A DNA stretch of 64,000 nt from Asticcacaulis sp. AC402 (GTDB lineage: Bacteria > Pseudomonadota > Alphaproteobacteria > Caulobacterales > Caulobacteraceae). Where the stretch lies: contig NZ_AWGC01000013.1 in assembly GCF_000495835.1 (NCBI RefSeq), positions 1 to 64,000 of the forward strand. The letters run 5' to 3'. The position numbers and the translations under genes are program-made. Below are positions 1-9,876 of the stretch, piece after piece. The notes beneath the pieces were generated by a model. That model did not search any database. It had not been told where the DNA came from and saw nothing but the letters and a program-made list of their open reading frames with translations. Position 1 is the first letter of the stretch; each line of letters starts with the position of its first letter.

Positions 1-2
1 CG

Positions 3-80
3 GCGGCTCCGGCAACCGCGGAAGCGACTGCGCCGGCACCGGCACCGGCCCCTGCTGCGGCGCCCGCCGCCGGCCGCTAA
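3..80 (+). CDS. C-terminal end of an unidentified protein (partial)
   Basis: The window opens inside a reading frame that ends at TAA 78-80. The 25 visible residues are almost only Ala and Pro, ending APAAGR, a low-complexity tail that does not identify the protein. A strong terminator follows 17 bases later, so this is the last gene of its transcript. Confidence 0.6.
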   Translation, partial: AAPATAEATAPAPAPAPAAAPAAGR

Positions 81-96
81 AATCGACACACTACAA

Positions 97-136
97 CAAA
101 AAGCCCCGCCGGTTTTGCCGGCGGGGCTTTTTGTTT
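97..136. terminator. Bidirectional intrinsic terminator
   Basis: A GC-rich inverted repeat (AAGCCCCGCCGG, loop TTTTG, CCGGCGGGGCTT) has A residues on the left and T residues on the right. It can end the partial gene on the plus strand and the NlpC/P60 gene on the minus strand. Confidence 0.85.
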
Positions 137-151
137 GGGATTTCAGCGACT

Positions 152-1015
152 TTACAGCCGGCGGAATGCCGTCGGCCTGCCGGAACCGCATGAGTCGATG
201 CGGGTGACCGCCGCATTGAGGGGTTCGACAGCCACCTTCATATGATGGGCGTTGGCGTGGATCATGTGCTCGGCATCGACCATGATGGCGACATGGCCCT
301 TCCAGAACACCAGATCACCGCGGACCAGGCCTTTCAGATCGGAACCGACCTCCAGCGCAATGCCAAGGCGGGCCTGCATGTCGGAATCGCGCGGACAACC
401 ATAGCCCGCAGCATAAAGCGCCTGTTGCAACAGGCCGGAACAGTCGAGCCCGATGCTTTCACGTCCACCCCATTGGTAGGGCGCATTGATATAGCTTTCG
501 GCCACGGCGACGAAATCATCGGCAAAGCGTTCGAAATCCGACAAGTGGTTGGAGAACACCCATCCCATTTCATTGATGTAGGCAAAGCCGTTCTCGAACT
601 TGGTGACATTGACCAGCGAATTCAGGCTGAGCGCGCACAGAATCGACGACTTCAGGTTCGGACCAGCAAAGACATAGGTGCGCAAGGTCGCAACATAGTG
701 GGTCGGCAGGTACCAGTCGCTGCGGAAAGCCGCCACGGGCACATAACCAACATAGCCGTCGCGCAGGGCCTGGCCCCAGTAAAAGTCGTGCTTGCGCTCG
801 ATGACTTTGAAACGTTCGCCCAGCAGAAGCTGGTCCCACTGTTCGGCGCCGTGCTCGGGCTGGGACAGGATAGGGGCGGTGGCATCGTAGCAGCTCAGGA
901 TCTCGCCCGCCACATAGGACCGCGCGCGGATCACGCCTTCAAAGGCCTGATCGGTCACGCCGTCCTTGAACGGCACGATGCGCTTGTCGAAGTTGTCGTC
1001 GCTATTTTGCGTCAT
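152..1015 (-). CDS. NlpC/P60-family (C40) peptidase with SH3-like N-terminal region
   Basis: A 287-residue protein expected to hydrolyse gamma-D-glutamyl-diamino acid bonds in peptidoglycan peptides. The C-terminal half (about residues 165-285) carries the papain-like triad region: Cys192 in GLDCSG, His241 in KGHVAIM, and His253 in IHANAHH. Residues about 30-155 look like two SH3-type modules used for wall binding. No signal peptide is visible, so it may act on imported muropeptides in the cytoplasm. It lies downstream of, and co-oriented with, an M17 aminopeptidase, a pairing that would fit murein peptide turnover (inference). Confidence 0.85.
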   Translation of the reverse strand: MTQNSDDNFDKRIVPFKDGVTDQAFEGVIRARSYVAGEILSCYDATAPILSQPEHGAEQWDQLLLGERFKVIERKHDFYWGQALRDGYVGYVPVAAFRSDWYLPTHYVATLRTYVFAGPNLKSSILCALSLNSLVNVTKFENGFAYINEMGWVFSNHLSDFERFADDFVAVAESYINAPYQWGGRESIGLDCSGLLQQALYAAGYGCPRDSDMQARLGIALEVGSDLKGLVRGDLVFWKGHVAIMVDAEHMIHANAHHMKVAVEPLNAAVTRIDSCGSGRPTAFRRL

Positions 1016-1126
1016 GGGGCGGGAAGCCTTACAGGTGGATTTCTATCTCCTCATCACGCTACACCACGGACGTAAAGGTCACGTTACCCTGCACAGATAA
1101 CAGGAGGTTAGCGGCAAGCTACAGCC

Positions 1127-2551
1127 TTAATACGCCCTTATCAGCTGATAAACTGCCCTTAACGCCTGGGCTTCGCCGCCGACGGGCGCACCTGCCTTTG
1201 ATCGCGGGTTCCAGGCATAGATGTCGAGGTGAATCCATGCGCCGGTCTTGGGCGCAAAGCGCTTCAGGAACAGGGCTGCGGTGACCGAGCCGGCCTGGGC
1301 CCAGGCCGAAGGGTCGTTCTTGAGATCGGCGATGTCAGAGTCGAGTGCATCATTATAGCCGGCCCAAAGCGGCATACGCCACAGCGGATCGAACTGGGCT
1401 ATCGAGGCGATTTCGAGCTGTCGCACCACTTCTTCGTCGTCACAGTAGAACGGGACGACGTCGGGACCGAGGGCGACACGCGCCGCGCCGGTCAAGGTGG
1501 CGAAGTCAACCGTCAGAGCCGGTTCTAACTCGCCAGCCCTTGTCAGGGCGTCGGCCAGGATCAGCCGGCCTTCCGCGTCGGTATTGCCGACTTCCACTGT
1601 CAGGCCGGCACGGGTTCGCAGCACATCGCCAGGGCGCATGGCGTTGCCGGAAATGGCGTTTTCGACGGCCGGGATCAGGACGTGAAGTTTGACATTCAAC
1701 TGGCTGGCCATGATCCATTCCGCCAGAGCCAGGACGTGGGCGCCTCCCCCCATATCCTTTTTCATCAGCCCCATGCCACTGGTCTTGATGTTCAGCCCGC
1801 CGGTGTCAAAGGCGACGCCTTTGCCGACCAGACAAATGTGCGGCAAAACGCCGCGCGGCTTGGCTGGCTGCCACGCCATTTCGATAAAGCGCGGCGCATT
1901 CTCCGCGGCGGCCGCCTTGCCAACGGCGTAAACCGCCGGATAGCTCTGTTTCAGCAGCTCGCCGGTGATCACACCGATTTCGGCGCCGTGGGCTTTGGCA
2001 ATACTGCGGGCGCAGGCTTCAATCTGGGCCGGTCCCATGTCGTTGGCGGGCGTATTGACCAGGTCGCGCACACGGTCGTGGGCCTGGACTTCCAGCGCAA
2101 TCGCCTCACGTTCAGTACCGATCAGGTCGGCATCGTCCAGCCGCGCCTCGACTGGCTTGCTGGAGGCCTTGTAGGTTCCAAAGCTGTAGGACCCGAGGCC
2201 CCAGGCAACATGGACCGAATGCAGGTCGAGGTCAGCCCCATCTTTCAGCTTCCCCGATTTGAGCTTCCAGGTCCCCTTCGGCAATTGCGTCGGCAGGGCG
2301 CGGAAGATGAGCGGCGTGAAATCTTTGCGCGTGCCGAGGCCGAACCAGGCCCACATACCGCCCATTTCGTTGGACCCCAGGCCCGACGGCAGGACGACCA
2401 GGCTGCCGGCCTTGCCGGTAAAGCCTCGCGCCGCCAGGAAGCCGGCGTGGGCAGGTTTCAGCGCTGCAATCATATCGGCGACATCGTCCTCGAAAACGGC
2501 GAAGATAAAGTGCTCGGTTTTTTGCGGCTTGGTCGGTAGCGGTGTCGGCAT
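1127..2551 (-). CDS. M17 family leucyl aminopeptidase
   Basis: A cytosolic zinc/manganese exopeptidase of 474 residues that removes N-terminal amino acids from peptides. The dimetal core is visible in VGKGVAFDTGG (Lys and Asp ligands), MKKDMGGGA and the family signature NTDAEGRLILAD. I place the start at ATG 2551 (MPTPLPT), preceded by GGGGGCCGAG. The frame extends to a TTG at 2566, which is less convincing. The N-terminal domain is variable, as in the PepB-like subfamily. It is followed after 111 bases by the NlpC/P60 gene. Confidence 0.9.
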   Translation of the reverse strand: MPTPLPTKPQKTEHFIFAVFEDDVADMIAALKPAHAGFLAARGFTGKAGSLVVLPSGLGSNEMGGMWAWFGLGTRKDFTPLIFRALPTQLPKGTWKLKSGKLKDGADLDLHSVHVAWGLGSYSFGTYKASSKPVEARLDDADLIGTEREAIALEVQAHDRVRDLVNTPANDMGPAQIEACARSIAKAHGAEIGVITGELLKQSYPAVYAVGKAAAAENAPRFIEMAWQPAKPRGVLPHICLVGKGVAFDTGGLNIKTSGMGLMKKDMGGGAHVLALAEWIMASQLNVKLHVLIPAVENAISGNAMRPGDVLRTRAGLTVEVGNTDAEGRLILADALTRAGELEPALTVDFATLTGAARVALGPDVVPFYCDDEEVVRQLEIASIAQFDPLWRMPLWAGYNDALDSDIADLKNDPSAWAQAGSVTAALFLKRFAPKTGAWIHLDIYAWNPRSKAGAPVGGEAQALRAVYQLIRAY

Positions 2552-2667
2552 CTCGGCCCCCGTCAAATTAGTTAATAAAGCGGTAACACCTTTAACTGTA
2601 TCTTTATCCCGGTCACCGAAGTCTTAACCAGGGGCCATTGGGGCGAGAAATCTTGCGAGTTGACGCC

Positions 2668-3525
2668 ATGAAGCCGTATCTGATCTCCATTGTCGCGATT
2701 GCCGCCGTGCTATCGGCCGGGTCCGCCCAGGCCGGACTGTTCGGCAAGAACAAAGACGACAAGGCACAGCCGCGCAAATCGCAGACGGCGGTACCGGAAG
2801 CCCGCTCCGAGCGCTTCAAGCCGGCCACCCAGGCCGAGGTCGAAACCGCCCTGCGCTCCGATCCGCTGGCGCAGTCGGTCTTCTTCACCCGGGAATTCAA
2901 CTACGATCCAACCAATGCGAAGATGGGTATCCATCTGTCCGATGCCTTGCGGAGCATGGGGAGGTACAAGGAAGCCGCCGACATGGCACATCGCGTCCTG
3001 CTGTTCGCGCCGGACAATGTCGATGCGCTGCTGGCCGCGGGCCGCGCCCACATCGGCGGCAACGACGCCTTCCAGGGCATCGCGTCGCTGCAGCACGCCA
3101 CCGAACTAAAGCCCAAGGATTGGCAGGCCTGGTCGCTGCTGGGCGTGGCCTACGATCATGTCCGCCGGCCAGCCGATGCCCAGGGGGCCTGGACGACGGC
3201 GCTGCAACTGTCGCCGAATAACCCCAACGTCCTGACCAATATGGCCATGTCGCGCGTACAGGCCGGTGATTTCGCCACGGCCGAACCGCTGCTGCGCACG
3301 GCGGCGGCGCAAAAGGGCGCGACAATGCAGGTCCGTCAGAACCTGGCCCTTGTACTGGGCATGCAGGGCAAGATGGCTGAGGCCGAACAGCTGTTGCGCG
3401 TGGACCTGCCGCCGGCCCAGGCCGATGCCAACCTGAAGTGGCTGCAGCAGGCGGCGCAAGCCCGTGTCGCCGCCACCGCCCCGACCGAACGGTCGTGGGA
3501 TTCTGTCAGGGCGTCGGGGGGTTAA
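2668..3525 (+). CDS. Exported TPR-repeat protein (TadD-like)
   Basis: A 285-residue protein whose chosen start (ATG 2668) begins a clean signal peptide, MKPYLISIVAIAAVLSAG, with probable cleavage after SAQA. The frame opens upstream at 2638, but that adds residues before the signal. From about residue 60 there are four to five tetratricopeptide repeats (patterns such as GRYKEAADMAHRVLLFAP and DFATAEPLLRTAAAQKG). Its size, signal and repeats resemble TadD of Flp pilus assembly, but no other tad genes are present, so this is a family resemblance only. Its stop overlaps the convergent flavoprotein stop by four bases. Confidence 0.75.
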   Translation: MKPYLISIVAIAAVLSAGSAQAGLFGKNKDDKAQPRKSQTAVPEARSERFKPATQAEVETALRSDPLAQSVFFTREFNYDPTNAKMGIHLSDALRSMGRYKEAADMAHRVLLFAPDNVDALLAAGRAHIGGNDAFQGIASLQHATELKPKDWQAWSLLGVAYDHVRRPADAQGAWTTALQLSPNNPNVLTNMAMSRVQAGDFATAEPLLRTAAAQKGATMQVRQNLALVLGMQGKMAEAEQLLRVDLPPAQADANLKWLQQAAQARVAATAPTERSWDSVRASGG

Positions 3526-5060
3526 GCCATTTCCATCAGCGGCGGCGCCTTGCAGTTCTGCTCTATGTAGTCGCCATGGGTCGGCAGGGCATTGGCATAG
3601 TCCTCGATGACCTCCTCAATGTCCTTGAGGTAGCCGCGGATCTGCTCTTCGGGAATCATGTCGACCATCGGATCGTAGCGCGCCCGGATGCCTTGACCCA
3701 GCAACACCTGGACCCAGCTTTCCTCATGGAACAGTTCAGCCGCGGAATGCTTGAAGAAACGCGCTGACGACCGGCACAGGTCGAGCCGCTGGGTCAGCGA
3801 GTCGGGTACGGACATGTGTTTCACATAGGCCCAATACGGCGTGTCTTCGCGGTCAGTGACCTTGTAATGGGCGATGATGAAGTCGCGCACATCGCGATAT
3901 TCGAAATCGGTCTGGTCGTTGTATTCGCGGATATCGCGGGCGTCGAAGGATTGTCCCGGGAACAGGGCCAGCAGCCGCAGGATACCGGTCTGGATCAGGT
4001 GGATGCTGGTCGATTCCAGCGGTTCCAGGAAGCCACCGGCCAAACCGATGGCGACACAGTTCTTCTCGAACGCCCGATGCCGCTTGCCAGGCCGGAATTT
4101 GACCAGGCGCGGATCGGCCAGGGCCTTGCCATCCAGATTGGCGAGCAGGATCGCGGCTGCCTCGTCGTCGCCAATATGTGAACTGGAGAAAACGTGGCCG
4201 TTGCCGGTCCGGTGCTGCAAAGGGATGCGCCATTGCCAGCCTGAGCCCTGCGCCGTAGAGCGCGTATAAGGCGTCAGCACGGGGGCGCTTTCGCAAGGTA
4301 CCGCCCAGGCGCGGTCGTTGAGCAACCAGTGGCTCCAGTCCTCGTAACCGACGCTGAGGGCATCGCCGATCAGCAGACCGCGCATACCCGAGCAGTCGAT
4401 GAACAGGTCGCCGCCGACCGCTTGTCCGCTCTCCAACACCACCTTCTCGATATAGCCGTCCTCGGGGCGCAGAACCACGTTCGTGATCCGCCCTTCGATG
4501 CGTTTGACGCCGCGACCCTCAGCCTGTTTGCGCAGGAAGCGGGCATAGAGCGAGGCGTCGAAATGGTAGGCATAGTCTAGATCGGCCATGGGCGGGCCTT
4601 CGTTCGGCTGGCGCGGACGGAAGCGGTTCTTGCGCGCCGCCAGGGTGTTGAGCGCATAGTGGTCGAAGTCCTTGACCTCGCCCTTTTCATGCATCTTCAA
4701 CCAGAATTGATGGGTGTGCAGCCACATCAGGTCGGAGCCGATCTTGCCGAAGCCATGGATGTAGGAATGGCCGCCATTTTTAGAAGGCGCTTCGCGCCAG
4801 TTAACGAATTCGATCCCCAGTTTGAAGGTGCCCTGAGTCGCCTGGATGAACTCGGTTTCGTTGAGGTCGAGGAACTGGTTGAACACCTTGATGGCGGGTA
4901 TGGTCGCCTCTCCAACGCCGATGGTGCCGATCTCCTCGGACTCGATCAGAGTGATGTCGAACCGGCCTAGCAGCAGCTTGGACAGCAGCGCCGCCGTCAT
5001 CCATCCCGCTGTGCCACCGCCGACAATTGTGACGGACTTGATCAGCGAGTTGGTGTGCAT
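3522..5060 (-). CDS. Flavin-dependent 'tryptophan halogenase' family protein (first copy)
   Basis: A 512-residue FAD protein. The nucleotide-binding loop GGGTAGW is at 14-20, the family WxWxIP motif at 275-280 (WQWRIP), the catalytic-type Lys80 in GTFKLGIEF and the acid Glu349 in EPLESTSIH. These match the Lys/Glu pair of PrnA/RebH halogenases. The substrate is unknown. Relatives are common in Caulobacterales and Xanthomonads beside TonB receptors and LacI regulators, so free tryptophan is doubtful (inference). A LacI-type operator lies 56 bases upstream of the start. No receptor gene is adjacent. A second copy is at 44.7-46.2 kb. Confidence 0.85.
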   Translation of the reverse strand: MHTNSLIKSVTIVGGGTAGWMTAALLSKLLLGRFDITLIESEEIGTIGVGEATIPAIKVFNQFLDLNETEFIQATQGTFKLGIEFVNWREAPSKNGGHSYIHGFGKIGSDLMWLHTHQFWLKMHEKGEVKDFDHYALNTLAARKNRFRPRQPNEGPPMADLDYAYHFDASLYARFLRKQAEGRGVKRIEGRITNVVLRPEDGYIEKVVLESGQAVGGDLFIDCSGMRGLLIGDALSVGYEDWSHWLLNDRAWAVPCESAPVLTPYTRSTAQGSGWQWRIPLQHRTGNGHVFSSSHIGDDEAAAILLANLDGKALADPRLVKFRPGKRHRAFEKNCVAIGLAGGFLEPLESTSIHLIQTGILRLLALFPGQSFDARDIREYNDQTDFEYRDVRDFIIAHYKVTDREDTPYWAYVKHMSVPDSLTQRLDLCRSSARFFKHSAAELFHEESWVQVLLGQGIRARYDPMVDMIPEEQIRGYLKDIEEVIEDYANALPTHGDYIEQNCKAPPLMEMA

Positions 5061-5115
5061 GGCGATCCCCGGATGTCGTGGTTATGGAGCATTCATAGCG
5101 CGGAGTCAGGCGCGC

Positions 5116-5129
5116 TGCAAACGCTTACA
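5116..5129. promoter_or_regulatory. LacI-type operator upstream of halogenase-like gene
   Basis: TGCAAACGCTTACA is a near-palindrome with the central CG typical of LacI/PurR-family operators. It lies 56 bases upstream of the ATG at 5060. A perfect relative, TGTAAACGTTTACA, occurs at 51896. Confidence 0.5.
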
Positions 5130-5162
5130 CGGGGAAACGAAGAAACGCCTAATGCGCTGGAG

Positions 5163-5225
5163 AATCCCCTCTCCCCGTTCTTCACGGGGAGAGGTTAGGC
5201 GCGGGGCGGCGAGCCTGAGGGGCTT
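5163..5225. repeat. Family B palindromic repeat (copy 1)
   Basis: It contains the stem CCTCTCCCCGT/ACGGGGAGAGG and continues to GAGGGGCTT. It faces copy 2 (5262-5326) head to head across a 36-base gap, the same arrangement as the pair at 18957-19127. Confidence 0.75.
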
Positions 5226-5261
5226 CTTTCTGTAAAGAGTCGCTGCACCTGAACTATCAGA

Positions 5262-5326
5262 AAGCCCCTCACCCGATCGCGCTCACTTCGTTCCGCTCTC
5301 GTCCTCTCCCCGCAGGCGGGGAGAGG
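5262..5326. repeat. Family B palindromic repeat (copy 2), inside the ABC ATPase 3' end
   Basis: It starts with AAAGCCCCTCACCCGATCGC and ends in the stem CTCTCCCCGCAGGCGGGGAGAG. It is almost the same as 19051-19127. The last residues and stop codon of the ABC ATPase gene lie inside it. Confidence 0.8.
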
Positions 5327-6426
5327 TAAGATTTGGTGCTTTCCCGCGCAAACGCCTCACCGCCGGCATCAAACAGATACGCCTGAGCCGGATCGAAATG
5401 CAGTCGCACGACATCGCCATGACGGATGGGTTGAGCTGTCGGCAGAATTGCGCATACGGGCTGATCGGCGCGCGGCATCATGGCGTAGATAGCTCGCGTG
5501 CTGCCCAGGGTCTCGACGACATCGACCGTAGCGGTCAGCGTATTGCCAACTCCGTCAGCCGACAGACTTTCCGGACGCACGCCCAGAGTCACCTTATCGC
5601 CGGGCACAGCCTTGCCCGGGGCCACGAAGGCTGTAACCTCGTCTCCGGTGACCAGTTTGATGCGGATGCCATCGGCCTTGACGGCTGCAACTTCACCCGC
5701 GATCAGGTTCATGCGCGGCGAACCCAGAAAACCAGCGACGAACAGGTTGCGCGGGGCGTCGTAGATCTCCTGCGGTGTGCCGATCTGTTCGATCCCACCG
5801 GCATTGAGCACAACGATGCGGTCGGCCAGGGTCATGGCCTCTACCTGGTCGTGGGTGACATAGATCAGGGTCGTGGCCAACTCGCGATGCAGCCGGGCGA
5901 ATTCGTGACGCATATGAACGCGCAAGCCCGCATCGAGATTGGACAGCGGTTCATCCAGCAGAAACAGGCGCGGCTGGCGGACAATAGCCCGGCCGATGGC
6001 GACGCGCTGCCTCTGGCCGCCGGAGAGCTCGCGCGGACGCCGGTCCAGCAAATCCTCTATCCCCAGAAGCAGCGCCGCCTTGGCGACCGCCGCGGCAATG
6101 TCACGCTCGGTCATTTTGGCCATGCGCAGACCAAACGCCATGTTGTCGAAGACATTCAGGTGTGGATACAGGGCGTAGGACTGGAACACCATGGCGACGC
6201 CGCGCTGGGCGGGGGCGTCGTTCAGGGCTGACTTGCCCTCGATCAGGATGTCGCCCTCGGTCGGAGGCTCCAACCCTGCGATGAGCCGCAGAAGAGTAGA
6301 CTTGCCGCATCCGGACGGGCCGACAATGACCACAAATTCGCCGTCGCGGATAGAGAGATCGACGCCCTTCAGTACGGTGTTCGTACCGAACGTCTTCTCA
6401 AGTCCGCGCAACTCGACATTGGCCAT
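5269..6426 (-). CDS. Sugar-type ABC transporter ATP-binding protein (MalK/UgpC family)
   Basis: A 385-residue ATPase that would energise a CUT1-type importer at the inner membrane. Visible are Walker A GPSGCGKST, signature LSGGQRQRVA, Walker B LFLLDEPLSNLD, the switch His in YVTHDQ, and a TOBE-type regulatory domain from about residue 240. Membrane and binding-protein partners are not adjacent, so it may be a shared ATPase. The last 20 or so residues (from SYLSPPAGRGRE) are encoded by a family B repeat, and the same peptide appears when the repeat at 19.1 kb is translated. The native C-terminus therefore probably ended near the DAGGEAF segment. Confidence 0.9.
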   Translation of the reverse strand: MANVELRGLEKTFGTNTVLKGVDLSIRDGEFVVIVGPSGCGKSTLLRLIAGLEPPTEGDILIEGKSALNDAPAQRGVAMVFQSYALYPHLNVFDNMAFGLRMAKMTERDIAAAVAKAALLLGIEDLLDRRPRELSGGQRQRVAIGRAIVRQPRLFLLDEPLSNLDAGLRVHMRHEFARLHRELATTLIYVTHDQVEAMTLADRIVVLNAGGIEQIGTPQEIYDAPRNLFVAGFLGSPRMNLIAGEVAAVKADGIRIKLVTGDEVTAFVAPGKAVPGDKVTLGVRPESLSADGVGNTLTATVDVVETLGSTRAIYAMMPRADQPVCAILPTAQPIRHGDVVRLHFDPAQAYLFDAGGEAFARESTKSYLSPPAGRGRERNEVSAIG

Positions 6427-6507
6427 AGCTTATCCTTCTGGCCCGGACCATAACGGCGGCAAGGGGTTATCTCAAGCCGGTCGGGCGATGTAAATCGTGT
6501 AATCCGG

Positions 6508-7917
6508 TCAGAAGGGAAACGCCGTCACCGCCTTGATCCATTCGTCTACGATCAGGGTTTTGACCGCCGGCGGGGCGGCACGCTCGCGGCAGTTGGCGCG
6601 CTCGCACAGCCGGCACATAGGCCCGGTCTCGACGGCATTCGGATTATTCAGGTCGATGCCGCGGGCATAGATCAGCTTGTCTGCATGTTTCAGCTCGCAT
6701 CCCAACCCCACGGCCTGTTCCGAAAAGGCGCCGTCGCCATAACCACGCAAACCGCGGTCGAGCGTCCGTGACAGGGTGAAGTAGCGCACGCCGTCCGGGG
6801 TCTGGATGACCTGGGTGATGATTTTTCCCGGAGTCTGGAAGGCCTGATGCAGGTTCCACCGAGGACACGCTCCGCCATAGCGCGAGAAAGGGAAATGGCC
6901 AGCCGCAAAGCGCTTCGAAACATTGCCGGCGGAATCGATCCGCATCAGGAAAAACGGCACGCCACGGTGGCCTGGCCGCGACAGGGTGGTCAGGCGTTGC
7001 GCCGCCTGCTCGAACGAGGTTTCGAATGGCGCCCGAAGCAGTTCGATATCATAGCCATTGATTTCGGCAGATTCGAGGAATCGGCCATAAGGCATGAGGG
7101 TTGCGGCCGTCAGGTAGTTGATCAGGGCGATCTTGTAGAGCCGCGAGGTCGCCAGGTCCGGGGCACGGGCCTTCTCGACCATGGTCTTGAGGTCGGCATT
7201 ATAGTCGGCCAACGCCAGTTGATAGACCACGGCAAAGCGCCGTGATGACGCGCCAAGGGTTTCCGAAATCATCAGCCGGCGGCGGTGCGGATCGAAGCGG
7301 CGCTGATACATCATCATCACCTGGGCCGGCATCAGGCGGATCTCGGTCGCGTGCAGAGCCGACAGCCGGCGGGTGGCCGACTCTTCCAGGGTATGGGGAT
7401 CGTTGCCCAGAGTCTCGAACAGCCTTTCACCCAGGTCGTCCAGTTCCGGAAAAAAGTTGTGATGGCCCTGGATCTGGTCGCGCACCCAGTCAGTGGGCGA
7501 TTGATCCATGGAATCTTCTTCGGCGATCGCGACGACATCACGCTTCTTGCGTTCAGTATAGGCGCGGTAAAGCCGCGTCACCGCTTCGGCGGCCATGGGC
7601 GAGGACGCCACCAACTCGGAAATCTCCCGCCGTGGCAGTCGCAGGTCCTTGAACAGCGGGTCGGCGAAGATCTCGACCAGGTCGGCTTCGCCCGAAGGCT
7701 CCGAGTCGTCGGTGAAGGTGCGCAGGTCCAGGTCGTAGGTGGCGGCCAGCTTCAGCAGCACCTGGGCCGTCACCGGACGTTGGTTGCGTTCCAGGTGATT
7801 GAGATAGGAAGGCGACACGCCGAGATCCTCAGCCATCTGGGTCTGGCTGCGGTTCAGGTCGTAGCGTAGCCGCTTCAGCCGGCCGCCCAGGAAAAGTTTA
7901 CGTTCGAAGTTTGCCAT
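6508..7917 (-). CDS. ScfR/RamB-type XRE regulator of short-chain fatty acid or acetate metabolism
   Basis: A 469-residue transcription factor. An XRE helix-turn-helix occupies about residues 12-65 (SQTQMAEDLGVSPSYLNHLE). A central IrrE-like domain follows, then a C-terminal DUF2083-type domain with the Cys cluster CRLCERANC near 440. Family members control glyoxylate-cycle and propionate genes in response to acyl-CoA status. The gene is divergent from the isocitrate lyase operon, which fits control of aceA directly (inference). A possible operator lies between the two transcripts. Confidence 0.88.
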   Translation of the reverse strand: MANFERKLFLGGRLKRLRYDLNRSQTQMAEDLGVSPSYLNHLERNQRPVTAQVLLKLAATYDLDLRTFTDDSEPSGEADLVEIFADPLFKDLRLPRREISELVASSPMAAEAVTRLYRAYTERKKRDVVAIAEEDSMDQSPTDWVRDQIQGHHNFFPELDDLGERLFETLGNDPHTLEESATRRLSALHATEIRLMPAQVMMMYQRRFDPHRRRLMISETLGASSRRFAVVYQLALADYNADLKTMVEKARAPDLATSRLYKIALINYLTAATLMPYGRFLESAEINGYDIELLRAPFETSFEQAAQRLTTLSRPGHRGVPFFLMRIDSAGNVSKRFAAGHFPFSRYGGACPRWNLHQAFQTPGKIITQVIQTPDGVRYFTLSRTLDRGLRGYGDGAFSEQAVGLGCELKHADKLIYARGIDLNNPNAVETGPMCRLCERANCRERAAPPAVKTLIVDEWIKAVTAFPF

Positions 7918-7953
7918 GGCCTGTCAATTTTCTACAAAACATAGTCTGTCATA

Positions 7954-7973
7954 ATTTGCCAAATGACGCAAAT
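7954..7973. promoter_or_regulatory. Candidate operator between regulator and aceA operon
   Basis: The inverted repeat ATTTGC-N8-GCAAAT lies 37-56 bases upstream of the regulator start. TTTGC/GCAAA half sites are the kind bound by RamB-type proteins, so autoregulation and control of aceA are plausible. Confidence 0.4.
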
Positions 7974-8052
7974 GGTCAGATCGTTGGCCTTCTAATCCTT
8001 TTAAATATGGAGCTTAGTGCTGTCATAGACACGGCGGCGTGCCTGCCATGAA

Positions 8053-8238
8053 ATGAGACAAACTATGACACCTGTGCCCTCACCCTTGCCCAACCCTTAC
8101 GAAGTGGCTGCCGTGTTCGCTGCCTCCTTCGGGCTGTTCGCTTCCGGCACCTTGATGGCCGCGCGCCTCAGGGCGCAAACGCCATCTATGGCCGCTCCAT
8201 CCCCCCTCCAGACTTTCTTCCCCACCACAAAGGACTGA
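8053..8238 (+). CDS. Small hypothetical protein preceding aceA
   Basis: A 61-residue frame ending four bases before the isocitrate lyase ATG. It has one hydrophobic stretch ([20 protein letters not shown]) that could span the membrane, then a Pro/Ser-rich tail. The tight spacing suggests translational coupling. No clear Shine-Dalgarno is seen before ATG 8053 or the alternative ATG at 8065. It could also be untranslated leader. Confidence 0.4.
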   Translation: MRQTMTPVPSPLPNPYEVAAVFAASFGLFASGTLMAARLRAQTPSMAAPSPLQTFFPTTKD

Positions 8239-8242
8239 GACC

Positions 8243-9523
<1,281 letters not shown>

Positions 9524-9544
9524 ACTCACTCAAGGAGCACCAAT

Positions 9545-9754
9545 ATGGAACCCATAATCCGGCCTCAGGCCATTATCGACTACTGCCTGGCCCCGCTGGA
9601 CCTCAACCCGATGCATGCGGCGACCGAGGAAACCCGCCGGCGTCTGGAACACGTCATCAAGACCTTCCAGATGCGGGTGCCGCAGCCCGTCGCGGTCGAC
9701 TTTTCTGCCATGCCGACCCTGGTGATCAACGAGGCGGCCCACGGCTACGAATAG
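9545..9754 (+). CDS. Small hypothetical protein downstream of aceA
   Basis: A 69-residue soluble protein with a good ribosome site (AAGGAGCACCAAT before ATG). The sequence is mixed charged/hydrophobic (LEHVIKTFQMRVPQPVAVDF) with no signal peptide or membrane segment. I do not recognise the family. The position, co-orientation and shared downstream terminator place it in the aceA transcript. Confidence 0.6.
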   Translation: MEPIIRPQAIIDYCLAPLDLNPMHAATEETRRRLEHVIKTFQMRVPQPVAVDFSAMPTLVINEAAHGYE

Positions 9755-9797
9755 GCGTTCACAACAAGAAAAAGGGCCAGAAAACGAATGCCTGTGA

Positions 9798-9828
9798 ACC
9801 CTCTCCGCAATCCCCCCGCGGAGAGGGT
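9798..9828. terminator. Terminator after aceA operon (family B-like palindrome)
   Basis: An 11-bp perfect stem, ACCCTCTCCGC with GCGGAGAGGGT, is followed by ATTTATT. It lies between convergent transcripts (aceA operon and ccmG) and may serve both. The stem sequence resembles family B repeats. Confidence 0.65.
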
Positions 9829-9876
9829 ATTTATTACAGGTGTTCGTGCCTGTTCGTGGGGCTCTCGGTTCAACCC

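Noticed and set aside
3522-5060. Assigning this protein as a true tryptophan 7-halogenase
   Set aside because: The catalytic pair is present, but nothing in the neighbourhood supports halometabolite synthesis, so only the family name is given.
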